A stretch of 16,071 nucleotides of DNA from NCBI GenBank assembly GCA_001414345.1, contig LLCB01000625.1, forward strand, positions 1 to 16,071. The letters run 5' to 3'. Both the position numbers and the translations under genes were made by a program. The notes under the pieces are model-generated. The model saw only the letters and a list, made by a program, of their open reading frames with translations. It was not told the DNA's origin and made no database searches. Positions 1 through 8,937 of the stretch are shown piece after piece (position 1 is the stretch's first letter; each line of letters opens with the position of its first letter). The DNA comes from Hymenoscyphus infarciens (lineage: Eukaryota; Ascomycota; Leotiomycetes; Helotiales; Helotiaceae).

Positions 1-590
1 TACTAAAAGTTACTAGTAAATAATTAGATAGATACTTTTAGTAGTTTAACTATTAGAAGTTACTATTTATATAATTTAAATAAAGACGTTAAGTAGTTTA
101 ACTACTAAAAGTTACTAGTATATAATTTAAATAAAGACTTTAAGTAGTTTAACTACGAAAAGTTATTATTATATAATTTAAATAAAGACTTTTAGTAGTT
201 TAACTACTAAAAGTTATTAGTAAATAATTAGATAAATACTTTTAGTAGTTTAACTATTAGAAGTTACTATTTATATAATTTAAATAAAGACTTTTAGTAG
301 TTTAACTACTAAAAGTTACTATTTATATAATTAAAATAAAGACTTTAAGTAATTTAACTACTAAAAGTTACTAGTAAATAATTAGATAGATACTTTTAGT
401 AGTTTAACTACTAAAGGTTACTAGTAAATAATTAGAGAGAGACTTTTATTAGTTTAACTACTAAAGATTACTAGTAAATAATTAGATAAACACTTTTAAT
501 AGTTTAACTACTAAAAGTTACTATTTTAAAGTTATTAGTATATAATTTTAATAGAGACTTTAAATAGTTTAAATATTATATAGTATTAAT
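1..590. repeat. Tandem satellite, 50-52 bp unit, hairpin in each unit
   Basis: About eleven units run from the window edge. A core beginning gtagtttaac recurs at 41, 93, 144, 195, 245, 297, 349, 399, 449 and 499, and a decayed copy lies near 564. Each unit contains an inverted repeat with 13-nt arms acttttagtagtt and aactactaaaagt around a single T, perfect in the best copies. Two linker types alternate irregularly: an agtaaataattagata form giving 50-bp spacing and an atttatataatttaaataa form giving 51-52 bp. The last interval is longer (about 65 bp). CpA and TpG are nearly absent, so the array appears RIPed. It may extend beyond the left edge. The family is not recognised; no telomere-type repeat is present. 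Confidence 0.93.
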
Positions 591-870
591 TAAATTATAA
601 ATTTATTAAAATATTAGTTAATAAATACTATAATAGCTTCTAATAAAGTTTCTTTATTCTAAGATATTCTTTTTTTAATAGCTAACTTTTTATTCTACTT
701 AGTCCTAAGTGTAATAGTCTATAATAAGGCCTTCTAAAGAAACTCTGCTTTACTAGCCCTCGCTATAGACTAATTCGCCTAGGACGAAGTATAAGAATTT
801 AGACGAGATCCTACGACCCTTAGTAGGGCCGAATTCTTACGTTAGTTTCAGCCCTCGCACGGGCCGGGGT
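591..870. other. AT-rich transition without a gene
   Basis: No coding frame is visible. The first 110 bases are strongly AT-rich. From about 690 the GC content rises and short words recur: aactctgcttta at 741 and 915, and gccctcgc near 757 and 850. These may be remnants of an old repeat, but I cannot assign one. The GC-rich end (about 845-880) was considered as a tRNA T-arm and rejected. Confidence 0.4.
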
Positions 871-1560
871 TCGGCTAAATCCGCATGCCTATAGTGTGTT
901 CAAGTGCTAGAAACAACTCTGCTTTAGCCTACCAAACTGATAAACGAAAGGCCTTCCATTCGTTTCTAATACCTTGTACACTGAAATTTAATTCTCATGT
1001 CTACTCACTACGCACAGCCAAGGCTGTTCATTTCAGTCCATTACCAAGCTACCTCTCTTACGAAAATAACAAGTGCTTTTTAACTTCTATTGAAATAAAG
1101 ACACATTTTTCGTGAATATGAAGTAAGGAAAGAAAATGGATATGACTTTTCTTCATCAGATGATTGTCAAATCCACGAATGAAGAGACCGGTCGCGTGAA
1201 GATACTCCATCAAAAGGCAATTTACTTTACCCTTCCTGTGAATTGCAACATTCGATGAGTCTCATGAACTTCAAGGGAGCCTAAATAATCAATAGAACGG
1301 CAACAAATGCTCAAGTATGTACGGTTGTTACCTCCACAAACCTAACACACGTGACATAAGCTCAAAGTCATACCTTCCAGAAAAACTATTCACCTCGCAG
1401 AAAAGGGACCTTTTTTTTCAAAAATCTCACTCAAGCCTACAGCAATCCATAATACCTCCATCACAATCTCTCATTAGGTCTGCACAACGAATAAAAGCTA
1501 GGAATATATTCAGAATATTCACGATTTTCCACGGATAAAATACCCTTCGAATTATTTAAG
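871..1560. other. Non-RIPed, apparently single-copy island; only short ORFs
   Basis: This stretch has ordinary CpA and TpG content, unlike almost everything around it, so it has probably not been a duplicated target of RIP. Plus-strand ATG ORFs are 885-1115 (76 codons), 1136-1258 (40 codons) and 1317-1538 (73 codons). None shows a recognisable domain, signal peptide or repeat, and the first and third have the Ser/Leu/Phe-rich look of chance translation. I read the minus strand as well and found no convincing longer frame. It could be intergenic DNA, the remnant of a gene with introns, or a small species-specific gene. No function is proposed. Confidence 0.5.
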
Positions 1561-1882
1561 AATAAGAAGCGTTTGGGGTGTAAATAGTAGTCGTTTATTT
1601 AAGAATGTTCTATATTCTCTACCCTTTTAGTATAGTTTCCCACTTATCTAAATATATATGAAAATCCCTTGAAATTATCCGCTTTAGTCGCTTTCGTCAT
1701 CTCGATTAGGCTACGCCGGGGCGTTTCTAGGCTAAAAAAGTAGATAAATTATTAAACGTCGGTTTAAAGGTTACGTATATAATGTTTTAGAAAGTAGGGT
1801 GTTATATAAAACCCTTTGACATAACACTATATTCTATATAATATAAGTGATAAAGTATAGAGATAATAGTAATCTTATCACA
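1561..1882. other. AT-rich spacer without a gene
   Basis: No coding frame is seen. A short GC-richer patch lies around 1690-1740. Two small inverted repeats are visible: gtgttat / ataacac around 1799-1827, and gtgataa (1847-1853) with ttatcac (1875-1881). They are too short to assign to an element. Confidence 0.4.
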
Positions 1883-1922
1883 GAAAAGAGGGTCTCACGT
1901 GACCCCTTTTCCCTATATATAG
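1883..1922 (+). promoter_or_regulatory. Promoter-like CACGTG palindrome plus TATA box
   Basis: A bulged palindrome, aaaagagggtct / acccctttt, surrounds a CACGTG core at 1896-1901, the classic bHLH (Cbf1-type) binding core. About 13 bases later comes tatatata (1914-1921), followed by a pyrimidine-rich stretch. This spacing resembles a Pol II promoter pointing right. Nothing downstream before 2075 codes for protein, so it may be a relic, the promoter of a lost gene, or chance. Confidence 0.35.
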
Positions 1923-2045
1923 AGCAGAGTTTTCACCTCCTAAATTCAAGCTCCTTAGAGCGTTTTCAACTCAAAAATACGTCACAGTTATAAGCCCGGT
2001 TTACACCTAGAGTATAATCAATATAATAGCACGCTATTCTAAATT

Positions 2046-2087
2046 ATCGGCATTTATAAAACTACTAATACTCTTATAACTGCCGAT
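2046..2087. repeat. Inverted repeat at the left edge of element 0
   Basis: The arms atcggcatttataa (2046-2059) and ttataactgccgat (2074-2087) are complementary at 13 of 14 positions across a 14-bp loop. The right arm overlaps the proposed start of the element 0 LTR (TATAAC at 2075). Confidence 0.55.
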
Positions 2088-2398
2088 ACTCCTATAACTT
2101 ATAAGATAGAAGGTACTGAAGAGAGTAAGGATTATTACATATTTCGCTTCAAGGTCTTATATATTTAGCTTTAAAGCTCTTATTGTTTTAGTAGCTATAT
2201 TAGAAAGGACTCGGTTATTATTCTTATTAAGACTTAGTAGTCTCTAACCTCTTATATATAGATATTTATACTTAGTATAAAAGAAGGATAGTTTTTCCTT
2301 TTCTTCTATATTAGTACCTAGTATTTATATACGTTATTTAGTCTTAAATATACTCTTATATACCTCTTCTCTTATAATATATATTTTATACTATTATA
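2075..2398 (+). repeat. 5' LTR of element 0 (left boundary tentative)
   Basis: From the TATA box (about 2253-2261) to 2398 this matches the R/U5 part of the other LTRs closely: the TATA box, the agtttttcctttt word, the tagtacctagtatttatata region and the actattata end. The 5' (U3) part has diverged. I place the start at TATAAC (2075) because the LTR family begins TGTAAC, mutated to TATAA, and this gives 324 bp, between the 310 and 363 bp of its relatives. The sequence before it (actct) cannot be confirmed as a target duplication because the 3' end is missing. Confidence 0.6.
2253..2302 (+). promoter_or_regulatory. LTR TATA box and predicted transcript 5' end (element 0)
   Basis: tatatatag at 2253-2261 is followed 29-37 nt later by agtttttcctttt (2290-2302), the predicted start of the retrotransposon RNA. 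That word pairs perfectly with 2401-2413, just after the LTR. In Tf1 the 5' end of the mRNA pairs with the primer-binding site and primes reverse transcription. Confidence 0.6.
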
Positions 2399-2413
2399 TA
2401 AAAAGGAAAAACT
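2399..2413 (+). promoter_or_regulatory. Self-priming primer-binding site (element 0)
   Basis: Two bases after the LTR, aaaaggaaaaact (2401-2413) is the exact reverse complement of 2290-2302 in the LTR. No match to a common tRNA 3' end was recognised. The site position right after the 5' LTR and the pairing with the predicted transcript start fit self-priming as known in Tf1. Confidence 0.65.
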
Positions 2414-2766
2414 CTTCTTTACTAGTAATAGCCTTTATAATATCTCTTTTAAGCTTATTATTACTTTTTTTATTTTGATTTTAATTTAGCCTAGAATTAA
2501 ACTATAATAATATATTCTTAAATAGCTAGGTAATTAGAGACTACCTAGACAGCTAGTAATACTAGGGTTTAGTATCTATATAAATAGCTAGTAAAAATCA
2601 TGTTTTATATATTAAGAGATTAGAATATACTAAGTATTCCTAAGAATCCTAATAACCCTCTTAGTATAAGAATTACTATATACGATTTAGATAGTTAATA
2701 ATATAAATAGTTATCTAGAAAACTCTTAAATCGCTCTCTTTACTTTTCTCTAAATTAATATTTAAT
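2414..2766 (+). other. Element 0 untranslated leader
   Basis: This 353-bp stretch before gag is shared with elements 1 (4818-5173) and 2 (9316-9645). Landmarks are a tagctaggtaattagagac block and a gctagtaaaaa block. There is no coding signal. It is heavily RIPed in element 0. Confidence 0.75.
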
Positions 2767-4230
2767 ATATTAGACTTAAAAGCAACTCTAGGTCTCTTCT
2801 AAGCTCTACTTTAAAGCGTAGAGCTCTCTTTTAAGGAATAAAGTTAAGTATCTATAAAAAGGTCTCTAACTTAATACTACTTACTAAAGAATAATAAAAA
2901 GTCTTAGAGTAATAAAAGTAAAGAGGTTACTTCTAGAAGCTAGAGAGATAACTAAGACTTTTCTAATATAGATAAGATATAAGAAGTAATTTAAGCTATA
3001 GAGGCTAAAAACTAAGAAAAAGATAAAAGAATCTAGTAGTAAGATAACTAAATCACCTAATTAGTAGATTTAGTATAATAGATTAGTAGATACTTATTAG
3101 GAAATAATTAGACTTCTTCTTTATACTCTTCTATTACTTTAGACTATCTTTAGATATAAAACTTAACTCTTAATATTCTTCCTTTATAATAATCTACTTT
3201 ATAATTATAAGCTAAAACCTTATTAAAAGCTAAATAACCTACTAAAAGTAAAATTATAAAGAAAATTAAACCTTTAAATAATAGCACTTTATCTACTTAT
3301 AAGTAATAGAAGATATCTATATATAATAGACTCTAAGTAAATACTAACTATTACTATATACCTAAAACTTATAAAGCCCTTATTTAAAGAACGACTATAA
3401 AACTTACTAGGAACTACTTAGAGCCTTAATATAAGTTAGATATAAGTAATATAGCTTTTAAAGATTAATAAGATATAATAGAACTTCTTAATTCCTACTT
3501 CTTAACTAGTTATAAGAAAGAGGATACTTAAAATAATATTTAAGCTTTATAAATAGATAGAAAAGGTTATATAAGAGAAACTTTTTTAGATTTTAGAGTA
3601 TACTTCTTAAGTATAGCTATACTTAAAGAGATACTAGAGTTAGAAAGATTCTACTAGATATAGAATAAGATTATACTATAGTTTTAAGGTAGCTCTACTT
3701 TAGCTAAGAGAGATTAGAATTATAATTTTAATAAGATAGTAGTATATCTTTTAGCCTTAAATAAAGAGAAGTACTAAAATATAGAGTTATCTATAACTAA
3801 TACTATAGTTAAACTAATTAGTATAACCTTATTATTTAAAAAGATAAATACTTTTTAATCCTTATCTAGCTTAACTCTAAAACCCTTTCTACTCTTATAT
3901 AGACTTAATCTTACCTCTTAGAAGATTTTATAAACTCTTAGACTATTTTCTACTAGTAAAAAATTAAAGACTATATTAATAGACTAAGTCTTTACTAGTA
4001 TAAAGTATTTCTATTATAGTAAGCTTAGATATTTTAAACTTAATTACTTTAATTTTCTTATTATTAATAAGATAAATAATTAACTTAAAGAAGAATAACC
4101 TTCTAAAAAGTATTTTAACTCTAATCTAAGTTAAAAGGAAAATAAAAAAGCCTAGATAAAAATTCCTTCCTAGGCTTATATAAATATAATCTAATTAGAC
4201 TTAACCTCTCTAAGCTTATAAGAGGAAAAT
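2767..4230 (+). pseudogene. Gag (capsid plus CCHC nucleocapsid), RIP-inactivated
   Basis: Gag forms the retrotransposon particle and binds its RNA. The likely start is ATA at 2767, in the Gag frame and 369 bp after the LTR, where relatives have ATG 346-372 bp after theirs; ATG to ATA is a RIP change. A charged segment around 2990-3045 matches the coiled coil of its relatives. The capsid domain spans about 3260-3850 and aligns with element 1 at 5620-6150. A CX2CX4HX4C zinc knuckle lies at 4006-4047, but all four ligand codons read Tyr (tat 4006, tat 4015, tat 4030, tac 4045), as expected from C-to-T and G-to-A changes. The frame is broken by many TAA/TAG codons. The true stop cannot be told from RIP stops; pol begins in the -1 frame near 4200-4230. 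Confidence 0.8.
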
Positions 4231-4492
4231 AGTTTCTTATAAATACTACTCTTAGTATATAGAGATATAGTATTAAAATATAAGCTATAGTAGATATAGA
4301 AGTAAATAAGTACCTATTTCTAAATCGATCTCTAGCTCTTTAATTATCTAAAGTAATAGGTTTATAAATCTAGAAACTACTATATTTAGTATTTATTTAT
4401 AAATATAATAATAGTACTAAAAGCTAGGTAACTTAGTTTATATAACTCTATTTAAACGTAGATAAACGTTATATTTATAACTACTCTTTTAT
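4220..4492 (+). pseudogene. Pol start: aspartic protease, N-terminal part
   Basis: This is the retroviral-type aspartic protease that would cut the Gag-Pol polyprotein. The frame reads an approach of the form xFLINTTLSI..., then AIVD-I-E-V at 4284-4304. This corresponds to the family motif AIVD(S/T)GA, with the catalytic Asp kept (GAT 4293-4295) and the next three residues changed as RIP would do. A YLF...SLA...LS...GL stretch follows, as in Gypsy proteases. The domain is cut by element 1 after 4492 and resumes at 7255. The frame is -1 relative to Gag. Confidence 0.75.
4488..4492. repeat. Target site duplication TTTAT, left (element 1)
   Basis: TTTAT here and at 7250-7254 flank element 1 directly, a 5-bp duplication typical of Gypsy integrases. 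Confidence 0.93.
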
Positions 4493-4802
4493 TATAATAG
4501 TATGCCGTCATCTTAGATAGCTAGGAGTACCTGCTATATATAGGGTTTTAGTAGTTGTTATCTTATATAGTCTGTTTTAGGAAGGTTATATAGGTTTAAG
4601 CTTTTATATTAGCTAAGGTTATTTAGTTTTAGACCCTTTTATACTATCTAAACCTCTTATATATAGTAGCTTACTTCTAGAGTAGAGAGAGATAGTTTTT
4701 CCTTTTCTTTTATATTAGTACCTAGTATTTATATATATTATCTAGTCTTAAACGTACTCCTATATACCTCTTCTCTTATAGTATATATTTCATACTATTA
4801 TA
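4493..4802 (+). repeat. 5' LTR of element 1
   Basis: 310 bp, beginning TATAATAG (ancestral TGTAACAG) and ending ctattata (ancestral ...GTTACA). A TATA box lies at about 4658-4666. The predicted transcript start agtttttcctttt lies at 4694-4706. Length and end points match the 3' copy exactly. Confidence 0.92.
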
Positions 4803-4817
4803 TAAAAAGGAAAAACT
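4803..4817 (+). promoter_or_regulatory. Self-priming primer-binding site (element 1)
   Basis: aaaaggaaaaact (4805-4817), starting 2 nt after the LTR, is the exact reverse complement of 4694-4706 in the LTR. The same word is present in the 3' LTR at 7141-7153. Confidence 0.68.
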
Positions 4818-5173
4818 CTACTTTGCTAGTAATAGTATTTATAATATCTCTTTTAAGCTTGTCGTCGCTCCTTTTATTTTAAATATAACTTAGCCTAGAT
4901 TTAGACTAGGATAATAATATCCTTAAATAGCTAGGTAATTAGAGACTACCTAGATAGCTAGTGATATTAGGGTTTAGTATTAGTTTTAGATAGCTAGTAA
5001 AAAGCGTGTTTTATACGTTAAAGAAGTAGGAATACGCTAAGTACTCTAGAGGCTTCTAATAACCCTCTTTGTATAGGGACTACTATATATAGGTTCGGTG
5101 AATAAGTCGATATACTATAGTTATTGCGAAGGCTTCTGAATCTGCTCTTACCCTCCCCCCCTAATTCGACATC
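4818..5173 (+). other. Element 1 untranslated leader
   Basis: It is homologous to the leaders of elements 0 and 2, with no coding signal. The last 80 bases (from about 5090) are much less mutated than the first part and include a run of C at about 5154-5160. Confidence 0.75.
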
Positions 5174-6330
5174 ATGTCAACAGTTCCGCCGAATGGCGTC
5201 GAGTAACAAACACCTTCTAGGGCCACCCCTCTTGTCGAAAGACACCTTTCTGAAAGCCGTCTGAATGGCATCCGCACACCAAGATCTAGAAGATCTCGAC
5301 GAAAGAACAAAGACAAGCGAGACTTCTCAAATGTGGACTAGATACGGTCGGTTGTACAAGCTTTAGAAGCAGAAAATCAAGAAACAAAGGATCGGCTAGC
5401 CGAGCTAGAAAAGAGAGTAAGCGAGCTCACATTTCAAAGTCAACAACTCGCTTCGCCTCCAAACCCTCCCCGATCGAACCCTCTTCTGCTCCTAAGCCCG
5501 AATTCATACCCCTTTCGGCTACGGGCAGCTGCCCCTGATGCCTTCTAACATTCCCCTACCTAACATAGCACTAAAGCCTCTTTGAATACCTCCTAACGAA
5601 AAAGTAAGATAACTGAAAAGATTAAACCTTTAAATAATAGCATTTCACCTATATATAGATAATAGAAGATATTAGTATAAGATAGACTCTATGTAAATAC
5701 CAACTACTATAGTTTACCTCTAATATATAAAGCCCTTATTTAGAGTATAATAACTAGACTAGCTAGGAACTACCTAGAGCTTAGATATAAGTTAAAGTTA
5801 GACCTTACTTTTAAAGATTAAGAAGACATAGTTACTCTTTTAGATACCTACTTTTTAACTAGTTATAAAACAGAGAACGCTTAAAACGCTTTCATAGCCT
5901 TAAAAATAAAAGGAGACGAAGATAATATTAAAAAAACTTTTACCGATTTTAAAAGTTACTTTTTAAGTATAGCTATACTTAGAAGTATACTAGAATTAGA
6001 ATAGTTCTTTTAGATATAAGATAAGATTACACTATAACTTTAAAACTTAGCTACTTTAAAAAAGAGATAATAGAACTATAACTTTGTTAAGATAGTGTCT
6101 AATCTTTTAGCTTTAGATAAAGAGATATACTAAAACGCTAAGTTATATAATATCAATACTTTAGTCTAAAATACCTCCTCTTTGTCTAATCTAGCTCTAA
6201 ACTCTCTATAATCTAATAGCAAATCTTCTACTACTTCTAGAGAAGTAAAATCAGAATCGAAAGATAACGAATAAGTCTTTAAGTACCCCGATTTAGAAGG
6301 GAATAAGGTAATATAATAACTTTAGTATTA
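5174..6330 (+). pseudogene. Gag of element 1, with stop codons, no zinc knuckle
   Basis: A single frame starts at ATG 5174 (MSTVPPNGVE...) and can be followed without frameshift to about 6330, roughly 385 codons. In-frame stops occur where Gln or Trp is expected; the first is codon 11, then VD-stop-IRSVVQ at about codon 57. Residues about 60-95 form a charged coiled coil (QALEAENQETKDRLAELEKR), and a Pro-rich linker follows. The capsid domain (from about codon 150) has LNNSI, YKALI, ARNYLE and FKSYFLSIAIL blocks shared with element 0. No CCHC knuckle is seen before the frame ends. The first 125 codons are almost free of RIP, while the capsid part is heavily mutated. Confidence 0.82.
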
Positions 6331-6927
6331 AACTCTTTTAACTAGTTAAAACTACTTAACAACTTTAGAAATAATCTCGCCTTTGACCATCCGAAACCCT
6401 ACTAACTCTAGTATAAAGTCTTACATTCTTTACTTTCTTTTCACTTCTAGCCAGGCTAGAAGTTCTTTTTTCATTCGAACTCGAATCAGATATAAGTCAG
6501 TACACTCTTAAAGTAAGCTCTTAACTAAGTTATTACTATCACCTATAACTTGCCTCTCGACTAAACGACCTCCGACTCTACTCTGAATTCACCTTCGACT
6601 TTTAAACTTTTTAAATTTTTTTTAAACTTTAAACTTTGAACTTTTTCCAACCTACTAGATAGGATCGGACTACACTCTTTTAGCAAACGCGAATACTTGC
6701 TTTAATATAGAAGGATTAGAACGAAGTCTCTTTTATAAGTATCTACGAATGGGTTTAGTTACGATTCAGACCTAAAATCGATATCTTAATATCTTATCTC
6801 GCTTACGACAAAGTTTAATATCTTCGAACTAATAAAATTAATAAATACAATAAATGTTATAACGCTTATACTATCTCGATTTAGCCTTAAACAATAAGAG
6901 AGAGAAGACTTAGAACGAGTCTTTTTT
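6331..6927 (+). other. Element 1 non-coding 3' region
   Basis: No coding frame is seen. It contains one copy of a motif tttgacca-ccgaaacc (about 6382), one hairpin with a T-rich tail (6443-6470), one copy of the cttaactaagttattact word (about 6520), a run of aaacttt-like heptamers (about 6598-6645), and a hairpin at 6905-6923. The same blocks occur, multiplied, in element 2. The stretch from about 6650 to the polypurine tract aligns with element 2 from about 12320. Confidence 0.7.
6443..6470 (+). other. Perfect hairpin with T-run (element 1)
   Basis: Arms acttctagcc (6443-6452) and ggctagaagt (6454-6463) surround a single A, followed by tcttttttc. Two further copies lie in element 2 (11510-11529 and 11976-11996), each also followed by T-rich sequence. 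It could be an RNA end-forming or packaging structure; the role is unknown. Confidence 0.7.
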
Positions 6928-6939
6928 AAGAGAAGGGGA
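6905..6939 (+). promoter_or_regulatory. Terminal hairpin and polypurine tract (element 1)
   Basis: aagactta (6905-6912) and cgagtctt (6916-6923) are the remains of an 8-bp stem whose CG has become TA in the left arm. The 12-nt purine tract aagagaagggga (6928-6939) directly precedes the 3' LTR and would prime plus-strand DNA synthesis. Confidence 0.75.
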
Positions 6940-7249
6940 TATAACAGTATACTGTCATCTTAGATAGCTAGGAGTACCTGCTATATATAAGGTTTCAGTA
7001 GTTATTATCTTATATAGTCTGTTTTAGGAAGGTTATATAGGTTTAAGCTTTTGTATTAGCCGAGGTTGTTTAGTTTTAGACCCTTTTATACTGTCTAAAC
7101 CTCTTATATATAGTAGCCTACTTCTAGAGTAGAGAGGAATAGTTTTTCCTTTTCTTCTATATCAGTGCTTAGTATTTATATATATTATCTAGTCTTAAAC
7201 GTACTCTTATATACCTCTTCTTCTATAGTATATATTTTGTGCTATTATA
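6940..7249 (+). repeat. 3' LTR of element 1
   Basis: 310 bp, starting TATAACAG and ending gctattata. It is the same length as the 5' copy and differs from it mostly by transitions. The transcript-start word lies at 7141-7153. Confidence 0.93.
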
Positions 7250-7254
7250 TTTAT
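7250..7254. repeat. Target site duplication TTTAT, right (element 1)
   Basis: It is identical to 4488-4492 and directly follows the 3' LTR. Confidence 0.93.
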
Positions 7255-8937
7255 TATCTTAGACTTTAGATAGTAAAATCTAATTATTAGTAATAAGTAG
7301 TTAAATTACTTTAAAATCCTTCTTAACTCTTTAAAGAGCTAGATTACTTAGCTAGCTAATTACTCTCTAACTCTCTACTTTGATAAGGAGATCTTACTTC
7401 TACTTTCTAGCTAGAACTAGAAACCCTTTTTAAATTACTAGTTAAATATAAATTAAAGAGAATATACTATCTAGTAATAAGAAAGATATAAAAAGAGTAG
7501 ACTTATAAATATAGTTAAGCTATTACTCTTATTTATAATAATAACTCCTCTTAAAACTTTAACTTCTAAGTCTAGTCTAAAGCTTCTTTAAACTACTAAT
7601 ATAGTTTTAAAAAACTAGACTCTATACTCTTTTATTAGTAAAATAAGTATGAATACTATATATTTTAATATAAAATAACTTAATTTAGAATTTTATATAA
7701 CTAGTGTTTATAAGCTAGATTAGATTATTAATAAAAAATCAGCTTCTCTTTAAGATAATAATAATATAAGAGCTCTAATATAGGCTTAACTCTTAAAATA
7801 TTATTCTTCTTATAAAGACGTATTCTTAAAAGTAGCTTTTAATAAGCTCTTTTCTTACTATAAATATAATTATAAGATTACTTTAAATAAACTACTTCTT
7901 AACTCCTTTTTACCTTTATATTAATAGTTAACTATAGAGCTTAAAGCTATAAAGGAGTATTTTATAGAGAACTTAGATAAGAGGTTTATTATTAATAGTA
8001 ATAGTCCTTTTACCTCTCTAGTACTCTTTATTAAAAAGGCTAATAGTAATAAGTTATAGTTCTATATTAATTATAAGAAGCTTAATACTCTAACTTAAAA
8101 TAATCTCTACTTAATCTCTTAAATTAATAAGCTCCTTTTAAAGATAAGAATAGTTAAAATCTTTACTAAGTTAGATATAAGATAAGCATTCTATTATATC
8201 TAGATAAACTCTATCTTAAAAGAGATAACTATATTTAAAACTAGGTATAGTATATATAAATATAAGGTCCTTTCTTTTAGACTTTATAATAGCTCTACTA
8301 CCTATTAATATTATATAAATAATATCTTAATTAATTATCTAAATAACTTTTATATTACTTACTTAGATAATATTTTAATTTATTTAAATACTATTAAAGA
8401 ATATAAGGAATAAGTTAAGAAGGTTTTAAGTTAACTCTAAGAAATAAGACTCTAAGTAGATATTAAGAAAAGTAAATTTAGTATTACTAGAGTTAAATAC
8501 TTAGGATTTATCTTAATTATAAAAGGACTTAAAGTTAATTCTAAAAAAGTAGAACCTCTATAAAACTAGGTCTAACCTACTACTATAATAGGTATAAAAT
8601 CTTATTTAGAGTTTATAGGATTTTATAGATAATTTATTAAAGGTTATACTAAAATTACTAAACCTTTAACTATAATAATATACTCTTTAGAGCCTTTTTT
8701 ATAGACGCCTAAGTACGATAAAGTATTTAAAGTACTAAGAACTAAGCTACTTACTATATAAACCTTATATTACTTTAATCTTAATTATAATATAAAGGTA
8801 GAAATAGACTCCTTAGAAAGAGTAATAGTAAGTATATTCTTATAATAATATAATAGCCTTTAGTACTTTATTAGGTTCTATTTATACGTCCTAGTTAGCT
8901 ATAAATCGAACTAGAAGATCTATAATAAAGAACTATC
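7255..8937 (+). pseudogene. Pol, middle part: protease end, reverse transcriptase, RNase H start
   Basis: This continues element 0 pol in the same frame as 4284-4304. The protease end reads ILDF...NLIIS (about 7255-7310), matching the family DLG..D.IIGRKWL block. RT spans about 7940-8560: SPFTS-VLFIKK near 8000; KLDIR-stop-A with the first catalytic Asp kept (GAT 8174-8176); SFRLYNSSTTY, equivalent to PFGLxNAPATF, near 8265-8310; and the YLDD catalytic motif reading YLDN (8360-8374), so the last Asp is lost. A LGF block follows near 8500. RNase H begins about 8590 and is cut at KEL / CTATC by element 2. CAA/CAG and TGG codons appear as stops throughout. It cannot produce active enzyme. Confidence 0.88.
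8933..8937. repeat. Target site duplication CTATC, left (element 2)
   Basis: It is identical to 13009-13013 and directly precedes the 5' LTR. Confidence 0.95.

Larger units (their letters stand above)
4493..7249 (+). mobile_element. Element 1: gag-only, pol-less LTR retrotransposon
   Basis: A 2757-bp element with two 310-bp LTRs (4493-4802 and 6940-7249), flanked by TTTAT. It has the self-priming site, leader, a gag frame of about 380 codons and a polypurine tract, but no protease, RT, RNase H or integrase. About 600 bp of non-coding sequence fills the space between gag and the 3' LTR. It inserted into the protease of element 0; removing it and one TTTAT rejoins the pol frame. It is RIPed unevenly: 5140-5560 is nearly unmutated. 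It would have needed enzymes from a relative such as an intact element 0. Confidence 0.92.

Noticed and set aside
1..590. CRISPR-like array
   Set aside because: Linkers are two recurring types rather than unique spacers, and the rest of the window is clearly eukaryotic.
845..885. tRNA T-arm-like GGGTTCGGC stretch
   Set aside because: No 5-bp T stem, acceptor stem or anticodon arm can be formed on either strand.
885..1115. 76-codon ORF as a gene
   Set aside because: No domain, no signal peptide, composition typical of chance translation; mentioned only as part of the non-RIPed island.
1317..1538. 73-codon ORF as a gene
   Set aside because: Ser/Leu/Phe/Lys-rich without a recognisable motif; no supporting context.
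1799..1881. Small inverted repeats as ends of a MITE
   Set aside because: Arms of 7 bp are too short, no target duplication is visible, and such pairs are expected by chance in AT-rich DNA.
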